64,000 nt of DNA, taken from Sphingomonas sp. CCH10-B3. Lineage in GTDB: Bacteria; Pseudomonadota; Alphaproteobacteria; Sphingomonadales; Sphingomonadaceae. The notes beneath the pieces are model-generated. The model ran no database searches and was not told the DNA's origin. It saw only the letters and a program-made list of their open reading frames with translations. The position numbers and the translations under genes are program-made. Numbering within the stretch: the stretch's first letter is position 1; each line of letters begins with the position of its first letter. This document shows, piece after piece, positions 53,272 through 62,752 of this stretch. The stretch covers positions 23,806-87,805 of the forward strand of contig NZ_LSIJ01000013.1 of NCBI RefSeq assembly GCF_001556185.1. Reading direction: 5' to 3'.

Positions 53272-54435
53272 CTAAACGGCGCGCGCCGTCGCGTAGGCCC
53301 AGTCGAGCCACGGCCCGAGCGCTTCGACATCGGCGGTGTCGACCGTCGCGCCGCACCAGATGCGAAGTCCCGGCGGCGCGTCGCGATAGCCCGCGACGTC
53401 GAACGCCGCCGCTTCGGCTTCGAGCGCCCCGGCCATGCGCTTGATCAGCGCTTCGTCGGCTCCCTCGACCGTCAGGCAAACGCTGGTCTTCGACCGCGTC
53501 GCCGGATCGGCAGCGAGATGGCCGAGCCAGTCGCGCTCGGCCACGATCTTGTCGAGCGCGGCCGCATTGGCATCCGACCGCGCGATCAGGCCGTCGAGCC
53601 CACCCAGCGCTTCGGCCCATTCGAGCGCGAAGATCACGTCCTCGACCGCAAGCATCGACGGCGTGTTGATCGTCTCGCCCTTGAAAATGCCCTCGGTCAG
53701 CGCGCCCTTCGACACCAGCCGGAAGATCTTCGGCAGCGGCCAGACTGGGGTGTAGCTGGTCAGCCGCTCGACGGCGCGCGGCCCGAGGATGATCACGCCA
53801 TGCGCGCCCTCGCCGCCCAGCACCTTTTGCCACGAGAAGGTCGTCACATCGAGCTTGTCCCACGGCATGTCGTAAGCGAACACCGCCGAGGTCGCGTCGT
53901 TGAAGCTCAGCCCCTCGCGGTCGTCGGCAATCCAGTCGCCGTCCGGCACGCGCACGCCGCTGGTGGTGCCGTTCCAGGTGAACAGCACGTCGTGGCGCCA
54001 GTCGACCGCGCCGAGATCGGGCAGCGCGCCATAATCGGCGCGGATGATGTTGGGGTCGAGCTTCAGCTGCTTGGCGGCATCGGTCACCCAGCCTTCGCCG
54101 AAGCTTTCCCACGCCAGCGCGGTGACGGGGCGCGCGCCGAGCATCGTCCACATCGCCATTTCATAGGCGCCGGTGTCCGACGCCGGCACGATGCCGATCC
54201 GGTGCGTGTCGGGCACGCGCAGCACCTTGCGGGTCAGGTCGATCGCATGTTGCAGCCGCGCCTTGCCGATCTTCGAGCGGTGCGAACGGCCGAGCGATCC
54301 GGTCGCGAGCTTGGCGGCGTCCCAGCCCGGTGGCTTGGCGCACGGCCCCGACGAGAAATAGGGACGGTCGGGCTTAGTGGTGGGTTTTTCGGGCGCAGAC
54401 GCAGTGGTGGCGTCGATCGCAGCAGAATCAGTCAT
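53272..54435 (-). CDS. serC: Phosphoserine aminotransferase
   Basis: 387 aa PLP enzyme, second step of serine (and part of vitamin B6) synthesis. Alphaproteobacterial-type sequence: PYFSSGPCAKPPGWDAAKL near the N-terminus, PASDTGAYEMAMW for the phosphate site, and the PLP Lys in FSWQKVLGGEGAHGVI. First gene of the serC-serA-(DUF559)-hisZ series. Ribosome-binding AAGGAGAG is directly upstream and is itself within a hairpin. Confidence 0.95.
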   Translation of the reverse strand: MTDSAAIDATTASAPEKPTTKPDRPYFSSGPCAKPPGWDAAKLATGSLGRSHRSKIGKARLQHAIDLTRKVLRVPDTHRIGIVPASDTGAYEMAMWTMLGARPVTALAWESFGEGWVTDAAKQLKLDPNIIRADYGALPDLGAVDWRHDVLFTWNGTTSGVRVPDGDWIADDREGLSFNDATSAVFAYDMPWDKLDVTTFSWQKVLGGEGAHGVIILGPRAVERLTSYTPVWPLPKIFRLVSKGALTEGIFKGETINTPSMLAVEDVIFALEWAEALGGLDGLIARSDANAAALDKIVAERDWLGHLAADPATRSKTSVCLTVEGADEALIKRMAGALEAEAAAFDVAGYRDAPPGLRIWCGATVDTADVEALGPWLDWAYATARAV

Positions 54436-54520
54436 GTCAGTCTCTCCTTACAGAGAGCACGCGCGGCGTTGGGACCGCGTGGCCCATCGACCGCCCTAAC
54501 GATCGCGGCAGCGGCGTCAA
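54436..54520 (-). promoter_or_regulatory. serC leader with hairpin over the ribosome-binding site
   Basis: Read on the minus strand, a -35-like TTGACG (complement of 54515-54520) is followed by a leader with a GC-rich stem-loop and then CTCTC-TGTAAG-GAGAG, which places the GGAG ribosome-binding site in a hairpin arm just before serC. A structured leader, the serC RNA motif, is known for alphaproteobacterial serC operons; whether this leader matches its consensus was not checked. Confidence 0.4.
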
Positions 54521-54593
54521 GGACGTTACGCGGGCGATTGCGCAAATATCGCGCGCAGTTGCCCCGCGCCCCAGCCCCGCTATCGTTGCCGCG

Positions 54594-55187
54594 ATGCTGC
54601 CCCCGGCGGGGCTGGCGGTGTTCGCGGCCTCAGGCGCGCTGGCGGCGGCGCGGCGCGGGCAGACGATGGTGACGCTCGCCTTTTTCGCGCTGGTGACGGG
54701 CGTCGGCGGCGGTACGATCCGCGACGTGCTGATCGGCGCGCCGGTGTTCTGGATGCAGGACAGCCGGGCGGCAGCCACCTGCCTCGTTATCGCCTTTCTG
54801 ATCTACGTCACGCCCGAACGCTGGTGGCGCGGGACTGCGCTCGACTGGTTCGACGCAGTCGGGCTGGCCGCCTATGCCGTTTATGGCGCCGCCAAGGCAC
54901 TGTCCTATGGCGTGCCCGTCGTTCCCGCCGCGCTGATGGGGGTGATGTCGGCCTGCGTCGGCGGCATCATCCGCGACGTGCTGGCAGGCGAGCCGTCGAT
55001 CATCATGCGACCCGAAATCTACGTGACCGCCGCCGCGCTCAGCGCCGGCAGCTATGTGACGCTCGTTACCTTGGGGGTGCCCGCTGAAATCGCGGCCGGC
55101 GCCAGCGCCGCGGCTGGCTTTGCGCTCCGGGCGGCGGCGATCCGCTGGAAGCTCGCGCTGCCCGCCTATCGCGCGCCTGAGGCCTAG
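54594..55187 (+). CDS. Trimeric intracellular cation (TRIC)/UPF0126 family protein
   Basis: 197 aa inner-membrane protein with seven hydrophobic helices in two homologous halves, each beginning with a glycine-rich element: TGVGGGTIRDVLIG and SACVGGIIRDVLAGEPSI. These GG.IRD motifs are typical. Prokaryotic TRIC homologues are K+-selective channels, but other members were called glycine transporters; the role here is open. Divergent from serC, 158 bp apart. Confidence 0.92.
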   Translation: MLPPAGLAVFAASGALAAARRGQTMVTLAFFALVTGVGGGTIRDVLIGAPVFWMQDSRAAATCLVIAFLIYVTPERWWRGTALDWFDAVGLAAYAVYGAAKALSYGVPVVPAALMGVMSACVGGIIRDVLAGEPSIIMRPEIYVTAAALSAGSYVTLVTLGVPAEIAAGASAAAGFALRAAAIRWKLALPAYRAPEA

Positions 55188-55858
55188 AGCCGCACGAACA
55201 GGTTCAGGCTGGCGACGTGATTGACCCGGTCCGGGCCGATCCGAAAGATGGTCTGGTTGAGATAGCCGGGCTCGAGATTGACTTGCTTGTTCAGCGGAAT
55301 CGAGACGCCAGCGAAGGTGCGAACCTGATCGAACCCGGCGCGCGCGCCCCAATCGGTGCTGTTGGCTGCATAAAAGCCCTCGACAAACACGACGCCCGAC
55401 AGCTTGGCACCGCGCCGGAGCGGCATCTGCGCGCGCACGAACTGGCGCAGCCGCACGCCGGTGTCACGCCGCCCTTCGACCATGCGCTGCTCGATCCGCG
55501 AACGACCCCAGACATACAGCCCGCGCGAATTGCGCAGGATCGGAAAGCTCAATTGCTGCCACAGCCGATGCTCATTGGTGGCCGCACCGTTCGCGGAATC
55601 GGTGTGGACATAGACATAACCGACATGCGCCGTCGTATCGCGCGCCAGTCGGACGCCGATTGCCGGACGAAGCAGGATCTGAGTCGCGCGCGTGGCATCG
55701 GTCAGGCGCGTCTGCGCTTCGGCCCAGAAGATCACATCGCCCTTGATGGGGCCCTGAACCAGCAATTGCGCCCAAGCCTGACCATCGTCCTCGGCCTGCG
55801 CGGGTGACGCCGCCGCCAACAGCAACGCCGCCAACCCAAGACAGCCGATAACGCGCAT
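55184..55858 (-). CDS. DUF2490 family outer-membrane-type protein
   Basis: 224 aa. Signal peptide RVIGCLGLAALLLAAASPAQA, then alternating beta strands ending in aromatic residues (WAQLLVQGPIKGDVIFWAEAQTRL; GLYVWGRSRIEQRMV), the last strand finishing VASLNLFVRL, as expected of a small beta-barrel. The family has unknown function. Its ATG shares one base with the GNAT stop (TGATG), so it is translationally coupled; the stop overlaps the TRIC gene end. Confidence 0.8.
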   Translation of the reverse strand: MRVIGCLGLAALLLAAASPAQAEDDGQAWAQLLVQGPIKGDVIFWAEAQTRLTDATRATQILLRPAIGVRLARDTTAHVGYVYVHTDSANGAATNEHRLWQQLSFPILRNSRGLYVWGRSRIEQRMVEGRRDTGVRLRQFVRAQMPLRRGAKLSGVVFVEGFYAANSTDWGARAGFDQVRTFAGVSIPLNKQVNLEPGYLNQTIFRIGPDRVNHVASLNLFVRL

Positions 55859-56430
55859 CAGCCGCGCACGACGCCAACGTCAGTGAAGGGCCGCGGCTCG
55901 ACCGGCGGCACGCTCGGTTCATGCAGTTCGCGCTGCCAGAAACCCACGTCGATCCACTGCTCGTGCTTGTAGCCGACCTCACGATAGACGCCGGCGCGGC
56001 GGAAGCCGACCGATTCGTGCAGGCGGATCGAATAATCATTGGGCAGCGCGATCCCGGCAACCGCCTGCGTAAAGCCCTGAACGCGCAAGGTATCGACCAG
56101 CGATTGGTAGAGCAGCCGTCCGACGCCCTGCCCCTGCGTGGCCGCACTGACATAGATCGTCGTTTCGACCGTGTAGCGATAAGCCGGTCGATCACGGAAC
56201 CGCGTGGCATAGGCATAGGCGAGCACGCCGCCGCCCTCACCGTCATCGTCCCCACCCGTCGTCGCGACCAGCCACGGATAGAGCCCGTCGGACGCGGCCA
56301 TGCGGGCGCGCATCTGGCGCGCATCGGGCGCCTCGACCTCGAAGGTCGCGGTGCCGGTCAATACATGCGGCGCGTAGATGGCGGCAATCGCGGCGGCATC
56401 CTCGGGCCGCGCCGCACGGATTGCGATCAC
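55858..56430 (-). CDS. GNAT acetyltransferase (phosphinothricin acetyltransferase-like)
   Basis: 190 aa with GNAT fold: RAARPEDAAAIAAIYAPHVLTGTATFE (the pat/bar-type N-terminus), the acetyl-CoA loop QGQGVGRLLYQSLVD and the late ALPNDYSIRLHESVGFRRAGVYREVGYKHEQWIDVGFWQRE, characteristic of methionine-sulfone/phosphinothricin acetyltransferases. GTG 56430 lies 11 nt after the sppA stop. Natural substrate unknown; the name reflects family similarity only. Confidence 0.88.
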   Translation of the reverse strand: MIAIRAARPEDAAAIAAIYAPHVLTGTATFEVEAPDARQMRARMAASDGLYPWLVATTGGDDDGEGGGVLAYAYATRFRDRPAYRYTVETTIYVSAATQGQGVGRLLYQSLVDTLRVQGFTQAVAGIALPNDYSIRLHESVGFRRAGVYREVGYKHEQWIDVGFWQRELHEPSVPPVEPRPFTDVGVVRG

Positions 56431-56440
56431 AGGCCGACGA

Positions 56441-58312
56441 TCACAGGCCGACCCGCGCGAGCAGCAGCGCGAGCAGCGACTGGTCGGCGGCAGACGGATG
56501 GGCAGGCCGAAGTGCGGCACATTCCAGGCAGCGCGCCTGGATTGCAGCACCACCCGCAAGCCGCTTCACGTCGCCCAGCGCCTGCGCGAACACCGCGCGC
56601 CGCTCGGCGGCGATGCGGCTGAAGGCGTCGCCCGCGTCACCCTTTTCTTCCTCGTCCTTGCGCAGCAGATCGTTCAGCAGCTTGGTCCAGCGATCGGGCG
56701 CCTTTTCGAGATATTCGGCATGGACCTTCTTGGGATCAAGGCCCGCGCGCTTGGCGGCTTCGTTGACCGCGTCCTGAAGATTGCCGAACCGGTCGACAAG
56801 GCCGATCTGCCGCGCCGTGCCGCCATCCCAGACGCGGCCCTGCGCAATCGCGTCGACCTGTTCGGGCGTCTTCTTGCGCGCCTTGGCGACGCGGTCGATG
56901 AACTGGGCATAGCCATGTTCGATCCCGGCTTGCAGGATCGTGCTGACCTCGTCGTTCAGCCCGCCGACCACATCGGGCTGCCCCGACAGTGGCGTGGTCT
57001 TCACCCCGTCGGCGCTGATACCGAGCTTGTCGAGCGTCTTCTCGAAACTCGGGATGATGCCGAAAATGCCGATCGACCCTGTAATCGTATTGGGTTCGGC
57101 AAAGATCGTATCGCCCGCCGTTGCCACCCAATAGCCACCCGATGCCGCCACCGAGCCCATCGACACCACGACCGGCAGCTTCTTCGCCTTGGCTTCCAGA
57201 ATCGCACGCCGGATGGTCTCCGACGCGAGCGCCGAGCCGCCGGGCGAATCGACACGCACCACCAAGGCCTTCAGCGACTTGTTCTTCAGCCCGTCACGCA
57301 CCAGCGCCGCGATCGTATCGCCGCCGGCGGTGCCCGGATCAGCCTTGCCGTCGACGATGTCGCCCGCGACCGTGACGATGCCGATCGCATCGCCCGTCGT
57401 CGGCAGCGGATGCGCATCGAGATAGGTGCTGTATTTGATCGCCGCGAAGCCGGCATTGCTCTTGGCCGGCGCTTCGCCCGCCACGGCGGCGACGCGCTTG
57501 TCGAAGTCGGCGCGGTCGCCAAGCTTGTCGATCAGCCCGGCCGCCAGATTGGCCTTGGCAATGTCGCCCTTGGTGGCAGTGATCAGCTGCGCCGGGTTTG
57601 TGAGATAGCCTGCCACCTGCGCCTTGGGCCGCGCCTTGGCGACCGTCTCGCGCCAGTCGGCCGCGATCGCACCGTAGAGTGCCGTGCTCGCTTCCTTCGA
57701 TTCGGGCGATTCATCGGTGCGGGTATAGGGTTCGACGAACGACTTGAACTTGCCGACGCGGAACACATTCACGGTCACGCCGAGCTTGTCGATCAGCCCC
57801 TTGTAATAAAGCCGCGAGCCGCCGGGGCCGCTGAACAGCGTGCCGCCCATCGGGTGCATCCAGATTTCGCTGGCATTGGCGGCAAGCCGGTAGCTGCTGT
57901 CCGAATAAGCCGTGGCGTAAGCAAGCACTGGCTTGCCGCTTGCGCGTACCCGACCGATCGCGGCGCCGACTTCGTTGAGCGCGGCGGGCAGACCGCCCGC
58001 GAAGGAATCGAGATCGAGGACAACCGCCTTCACCCGCGCGTCGCCCTTGGCTTCGTCGAGCACCCGGATCACGTCGCGCAGGCGATATTCGCGCGGGGCG
58101 CTGCCGCCACCGAAATCGAGCTGCGGCGGCGCCGGCTGTTCGACGATCGACCCGTCAAGCGCCAGCACAAGCGCGCCGTCCTTCACTGCCGCCCGGTTGG
58201 GCCGCGCCGCCAGCCCGGCGAATAGCGCGCCGAAGAATAAGAGCATGGCGACCAGCACCAGCGCATCCTTGATGCCGACCAACAGCTTCCAGGCGCCTCG
58301 CAGCAATTTCAC
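56441..58312 (-). CDS. sppA: Signal peptide peptidase SppA, 67-kDa type
   Basis: 623 aa membrane-anchored serine protease that degrades cleaved signal peptides. N-terminal anchor DALVLVAMLLFFGALFAGLAA, then tandem protease-fold halves. The general base Lys is K190 in VGKFKSFVEPYTR (first half) and the nucleophile is S391 in SMGSVAASGGYW (second half), the split Ser/Lys dyad of the long SppA form. Followed by the GNAT and DUF2490 genes on the same strand. Confidence 0.93.
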   Translation of the reverse strand: MKLLRGAWKLLVGIKDALVLVAMLLFFGALFAGLAARPNRAAVKDGALVLALDGSIVEQPAPPQLDFGGGSAPREYRLRDVIRVLDEAKGDARVKAVVLDLDSFAGGLPAALNEVGAAIGRVRASGKPVLAYATAYSDSSYRLAANASEIWMHPMGGTLFSGPGGSRLYYKGLIDKLGVTVNVFRVGKFKSFVEPYTRTDESPESKEASTALYGAIAADWRETVAKARPKAQVAGYLTNPAQLITATKGDIAKANLAAGLIDKLGDRADFDKRVAAVAGEAPAKSNAGFAAIKYSTYLDAHPLPTTGDAIGIVTVAGDIVDGKADPGTAGGDTIAALVRDGLKNKSLKALVVRVDSPGGSALASETIRRAILEAKAKKLPVVVSMGSVAASGGYWVATAGDTIFAEPNTITGSIGIFGIIPSFEKTLDKLGISADGVKTTPLSGQPDVVGGLNDEVSTILQAGIEHGYAQFIDRVAKARKKTPEQVDAIAQGRVWDGGTARQIGLVDRFGNLQDAVNEAAKRAGLDPKKVHAEYLEKAPDRWTKLLNDLLRKDEEEKGDAGDAFSRIAAERRAVFAQALGDVKRLAGGAAIQARCLECAALRPAHPSAADQSLLALLLARVGL

Positions 58313-58461
58313 GTCGTCATGCTCCCGATTTTTCGCACGTCATCGCTCCCTAGCCGAGCCGTCTTATCCCTGCAACACGGGATCAAGAACGTGGTTTGAT
58401 TGCCGAACGCGACATCGATCGACCCTTGACGCCCGATGAACGGATACACATATGCGCGTTG

Positions 58462-58488
58462 TTGGCACTCGCCGGGGGTGAGTGCCAG
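58462..58488 (+). promoter_or_regulatory. CIRCE operator (HrcA site) of groESL
   Basis: TTGGCACTC (58462-58470), nine bases, GAGTGCCAG (58480-58488): the CIRCE inverted repeat, differing slightly from the consensus TTAGCACTC-N9-GAGTGCTAA. It lies 38 bp before the groES ATG, so the operon is probably repressed by HrcA and induced by heat. hrcA is not in the window. Confidence 0.93.
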
Positions 58489-58526
58489 TAGCATTAATCA
58501 ACCCTTTTTAACAAAGGATGGAGCGC

Positions 58527-58814
58527 ATGAACTTTCGTCCACTCCACGACCGCGTGCTCGTTCGCCGCGTCGAGGCTGAAGAAAAGACCGCGGGCGGCAT
58601 CATCATCCCCGACACCGCCAAGGAAAAGCCGCAGGAAGGCGAAGTCGTCTCGGTCGGCACCGGCATCCGTGGCGATGACGGCGCGATCACCCCGCTCGAC
58701 GTGAAGGCAGGCGACAAGATCCTGTTCGGCAAGTGGTCGGGCACCGAGGTCAAGGTCGGCGGCGAAGACCTGCTGATCATGAAGGAATCGGACATTCTGG
58801 GCATTGTTGGCTGA
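58527..58814 (+). CDS. groES: Co-chaperonin GroES
   Basis: 95 aa lid of the GroEL chamber. Begins [35 protein letters not shown], with the mobile loop around residues 18-32, and ends [12 protein letters not shown] 58527 rather than 58518: the latter overlaps the ribosome-binding GGATGGAG and is three residues longer than usual. Controlled by the CIRCE element; groEL follows after 82 bp. Confidence 0.97.
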   Translation: MNFRPLHDRVLVRRVEAEEKTAGGIIIPDTAKEKPQEGEVVSVGTGIRGDDGAITPLDVKAGDKILFGKWSGTEVKVGGEDLLIMKESDILGIVG

Positions 58815-58842
58815 ACCCGACGGGCCGAGGATCGTCGGCTGA

Positions 58843-60537
<1,695 letters not shown>

Positions 60538-60544
60538 TTTTGGA

Positions 60545-60568
60545 CCGGGGCAGCGAAAGCTGCCCCGG
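60545..60568 (+). terminator. groEL 3' hairpin with GAAA tetraloop
   Basis: CCGGGGCAGC (60545-60554), loop GAAA, GCTGCCCCGG (60559-60568): a perfect 10-bp stem with a stable tetraloop 7 bp after the groEL stop. No U tract follows, so it probably stabilises or first-stage terminates the message. Confidence 0.75.
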
Positions 60569-60669
60569 ACACAAAATCGGAAGCGGCCGGCGGGTTGGCA
60601 TCGCCGAACCCGACCGACGAGTCCCGGCTTTGCCGGGACCGTGCCCCCCACGAACCTACCGACCACAGC

Positions 60670-60708
60670 AAAGGGCCGAGGGAGCAATCCCCCGGCCCTT
60701 TCGCTTTT
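60670..60708 (+). terminator. Intrinsic terminator of groESL
   Basis: AAAGGGCCG (60670-60678) pairs with CGGCCCTTT (60693-60701), with further G-C pairs inside, followed by CGCTTTTT. A classical rho-independent terminator at 130 bp after groEL. Confidence 0.85.
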
Positions 60709-60778
60709 TGTGCAACCGGGTCAGCCCATCGCCCGCCAACGCGCAGCCAAGCCGAAGCGGGCTGCCTCTTCCCCCAAC

Positions 60779-60891
60779 CGTCACCCCGGCCTCGTACCGG
60801 GGCCCACCGCCCCCCACGCGATCCCGCCAGAGCCTTTAGCGCATCGCCCGGCTGCACCGTGGGCCCCGGCACAAGGCCGGGGTGACGGTTA
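60779..60891. repeat. Inverted AACCGTCACCCCGGCC repeats
   Basis: AACCGTCACCCCGGCCTCGTACCGGGGCCCAC at the left is matched in inverse by GTGGGCCCCGGCACAAGGCCGGGGTGACGGTT at the right, about 50 bp apart. Intergenic, dispersed-type repeat between groEL and the transposase relic. Confidence 0.75.
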
Positions 60892-60956
60892 GGGTTTGGG
60901 CAGCTTTCGCCCCAATGTCGGTCTTTCGAGGCAGTGATCGGCGTTCCTGAAACCTG

Positions 60957-61093
60957 CCGTGTTTCGATTTCCAGTTGTAGAAGGTGGCATCGCTGATCCA
61001 GTGCTTATGGCACAGCTCGGCCGTCTTCACACCAGCCTCATGCTCGCGCTGCACCCCAATGATCTGATCCTCGGTAAATCAGCCTCGCCGCAT
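60957..61093 (-). pseudogene. IS3-family transposase OrfA remnant
   Basis: Reverse-strand translation gives FTEDQIIGVQREHEAGVKTAELCHKH and WISDATFYNWKSKHG, the helix-turn-helix start of OrfA from IS3-type elements. An in-frame TGA sits four codons after the ATG (61093), and similarity stops after KSKHG, where the sequence turns into unrelated repeat DNA. So only the first 45 or so codons survive. It marks a past insertion next to the TPR/TIR-like genes. Confidence 0.8.
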
Positions 61094-61246
61094 CACTCGT
61101 CTCCATCTGACGAGCTAACTTACCAATGGCATGATTTCTGGGGAGCAGGTCATTGCGTACCTTCGCCGGCAGGTGACTTGTCCCGAAAAAGTCGTATTAA
61201 TGTGCCGCGGACTGTCCAATCGATTGCCGCGGCACAGGGGGGAACA
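61094..61246. promoter_or_regulatory. Leader of TPR gene with inverted repeat
   Basis: GTGCCGCGG (61202-61210) and CCGCGGCAC (61227-61235) are perfect 9-bp inverted arms 16 bp apart, ending 12 bp before the ATG. This can act as operator or as a leader hairpin next to the ribosome-binding site GGGGGG. TATTAAT at about 61194-61200 is a possible -10 element. Confidence 0.45.
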
Positions 61247-62752
61247 ATGTATCAATTTCGCCTGATGCTGTTGTTGCCCGCGCTCATGCCCACGCCTGCT
61301 CTAGCTCTGGCCCTGCCTCAATCGTCAGCCTTGGTGTCGCCACCACGATCCGCTGACACTCTCAACCAGACAGCGATGCTGGTCTACCAAGACAAGGCGC
61401 GTGTGGCGGCGCTGGTGCGCCAGGCGAGTGCCGCACTCATCGCGCGCGACCGTGACATTGCCTCCCGCGATGCGCAGATTGCGGTGTTGCAGACAGAGCA
61501 GGCACGCAGCAATGTGCGGGCGGTACGCGAACGCGCGGCGCGGCAAGCCGAGATCGACCGCCTGACGATTGAAAACGCCAACGCCAAGCTGGCCTCTACC
61601 GCCGAGCTCGCTGCGCGCGATGCCGACTATGCGCGCGAACGATCGATCCTGCTGTCGACCGCCGACCGTTTGCTGCAAACGCCAGAGGGGGCCCGAGTCC
61701 TGCGGCTGTTCAACGCCGGCGGCAGGGACAATTGGCAGGAAGCCAAGGCGGTGCTGGCGCAGATGCAGAAGTTGCGCACCGCCACCGATCGCCGCGATGG
61801 TGCCGTGCTGTATCTGCAAAAGCGTGCCCGTGGCGAGGAAACCACCGACGCTTGTATTGCTGAATACGAGGCTGTCGTTGCCAATGATCCCCGCGAACAT
61901 TGGGACTGGGTTGAGCTGACGCGCCTGTATAGCACTGCCGGGCGCAGCAGCGACGCCGTACGCGCCGCGCAGCAGAGCCTCGCGACCTCGCCCGACGACC
62001 GAGCCCGAAGCGTTGCGCTTAACGAAATCGGTGACGTCCGCCTATTGGCGGGGGATCGCCCCGGCGCACTGGCCGCATTTGAGGAGGGGCTAACGATTGC
62101 GCGCCGCCTCGCCGAACGCGACCCCGGCTCGGCACAGGCGCAGCGCGATGTTTGGGTGAGCCTCAACAAGGTTGGTGACGTCCGCCTATTGGCGGGGGAT
62201 CGCCCCGGCGCACTGGCAGCATTTGAGGACGGGCTAACGATTGCGCGCCGCCTCGCCGAACGCGACCCCGGCTCGGCACAGGCGCAGCGCGATGTTTCCG
62301 TGAGCCTCGAACGGGTTGGTGACGTCCGCCTATTGGCGGGGGATCGCCCCGGCGCACTGGCCGCATTTGAGGAGGGGCTGGCGATACGCCGCCGCCTCGC
62401 CGAACGCGACCCCGGCTCGGCACAGGCGCAGCGCGATGTTTCCCTGAGCCTCGAACGGGTTGGTGACGTCCGCCTATTGGCGGGGGATCGCCCCGGCGCA
62501 CTGGCCGCATTTGAGGAGGGGCTGGCGATACGCCGCCGCCTCGCCGAACGCGACCCCGGCTCGGCACAGGCGCAGCGCGATGTCTGGGTTAGTCTTTGGA
62601 GGCTCGCCTCCATGGATGCACAAGGGGTGCGGTGGCAGGATGTTGTCGATCAGTTGGACGACATTGAACGGCGCGGCTTGCTGCTGCCGAGCGATGCCCA
62701 TTTCCTCGTTGAGGCGCGCGCGCTCGCCGCAGCGGCACAGACCCCGCGATGA
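61247..62752 (+). CDS. Secreted TPR protein with four near-identical repeats
   Basis: 501 aa. Signal peptide YQFRLMLLLPALMPTPALALA, then a coiled coil (about residues 45-135, AVLQTEQARSNVRAVRERAARQ), a linker and a TPR domain. Four 48-residue units (GDVRLLAGDRPGALAAFEEG + LxIxRRLAERDPGSAQAQRDVxVSLxxV) occupy about residues 262-453; they are almost identical at DNA level, so the array expanded recently. ATG 61247 has GGGGGG seven nt upstream. The stop overlaps the next start (ATGA). Function unknown; TPR proteins assemble partners, and the neighbour suggests a TIR-linked role. Confidence 0.8.
   Translation: MYQFRLMLLLPALMPTPALALALPQSSALVSPPRSADTLNQTAMLVYQDKARVAALVRQASAALIARDRDIASRDAQIAVLQTEQARSNVRAVRERAARQAEIDRLTIENANAKLASTAELAARDADYARERSILLSTADRLLQTPEGARVLRLFNAGGRDNWQEAKAVLAQMQKLRTATDRRDGAVLYLQKRARGEETTDACIAEYEAVVANDPREHWDWVELTRLYSTAGRSSDAVRAAQQSLATSPDDRARSVALNEIGDVRLLAGDRPGALAAFEEGLTIARRLAERDPGSAQAQRDVWVSLNKVGDVRLLAGDRPGALAAFEDGLTIARRLAERDPGSAQAQRDVSVSLERVGDVRLLAGDRPGALAAFEEGLAIRRRLAERDPGSAQAQRDVSLSLERVGDVRLLAGDRPGALAAFEEGLAIRRRLAERDPGSAQAQRDVWVSLWRLASMDAQGVRWQDVVDQLDDIERRGLLLPSDAHFLVEARALAAAAQTPR
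62030..62605 (+). repeat. Four tandem 144-bp direct repeats
   Basis: Units start at 62030, 62174, 62318 and 62462; each begins GGTGACGTCCGCCTATTGGC and encodes 48 residues of the TPR array. Differences are only a few bases per unit, so this is a slippage- or recombination-prone array inside a coding sequence. Confidence 0.92.

Noticed and set aside
56378..58225. 615-aa plus-strand frame opposite sppA
   Set aside because: Antisense to a gene with intact Ser/Lys catalytic dyad; no domain recognised.
62030..62605. Regular repeats taken as a CRISPR array
   Set aside because: The 144-bp units are contiguous, have no variable spacers, and are in frame within a TPR gene.
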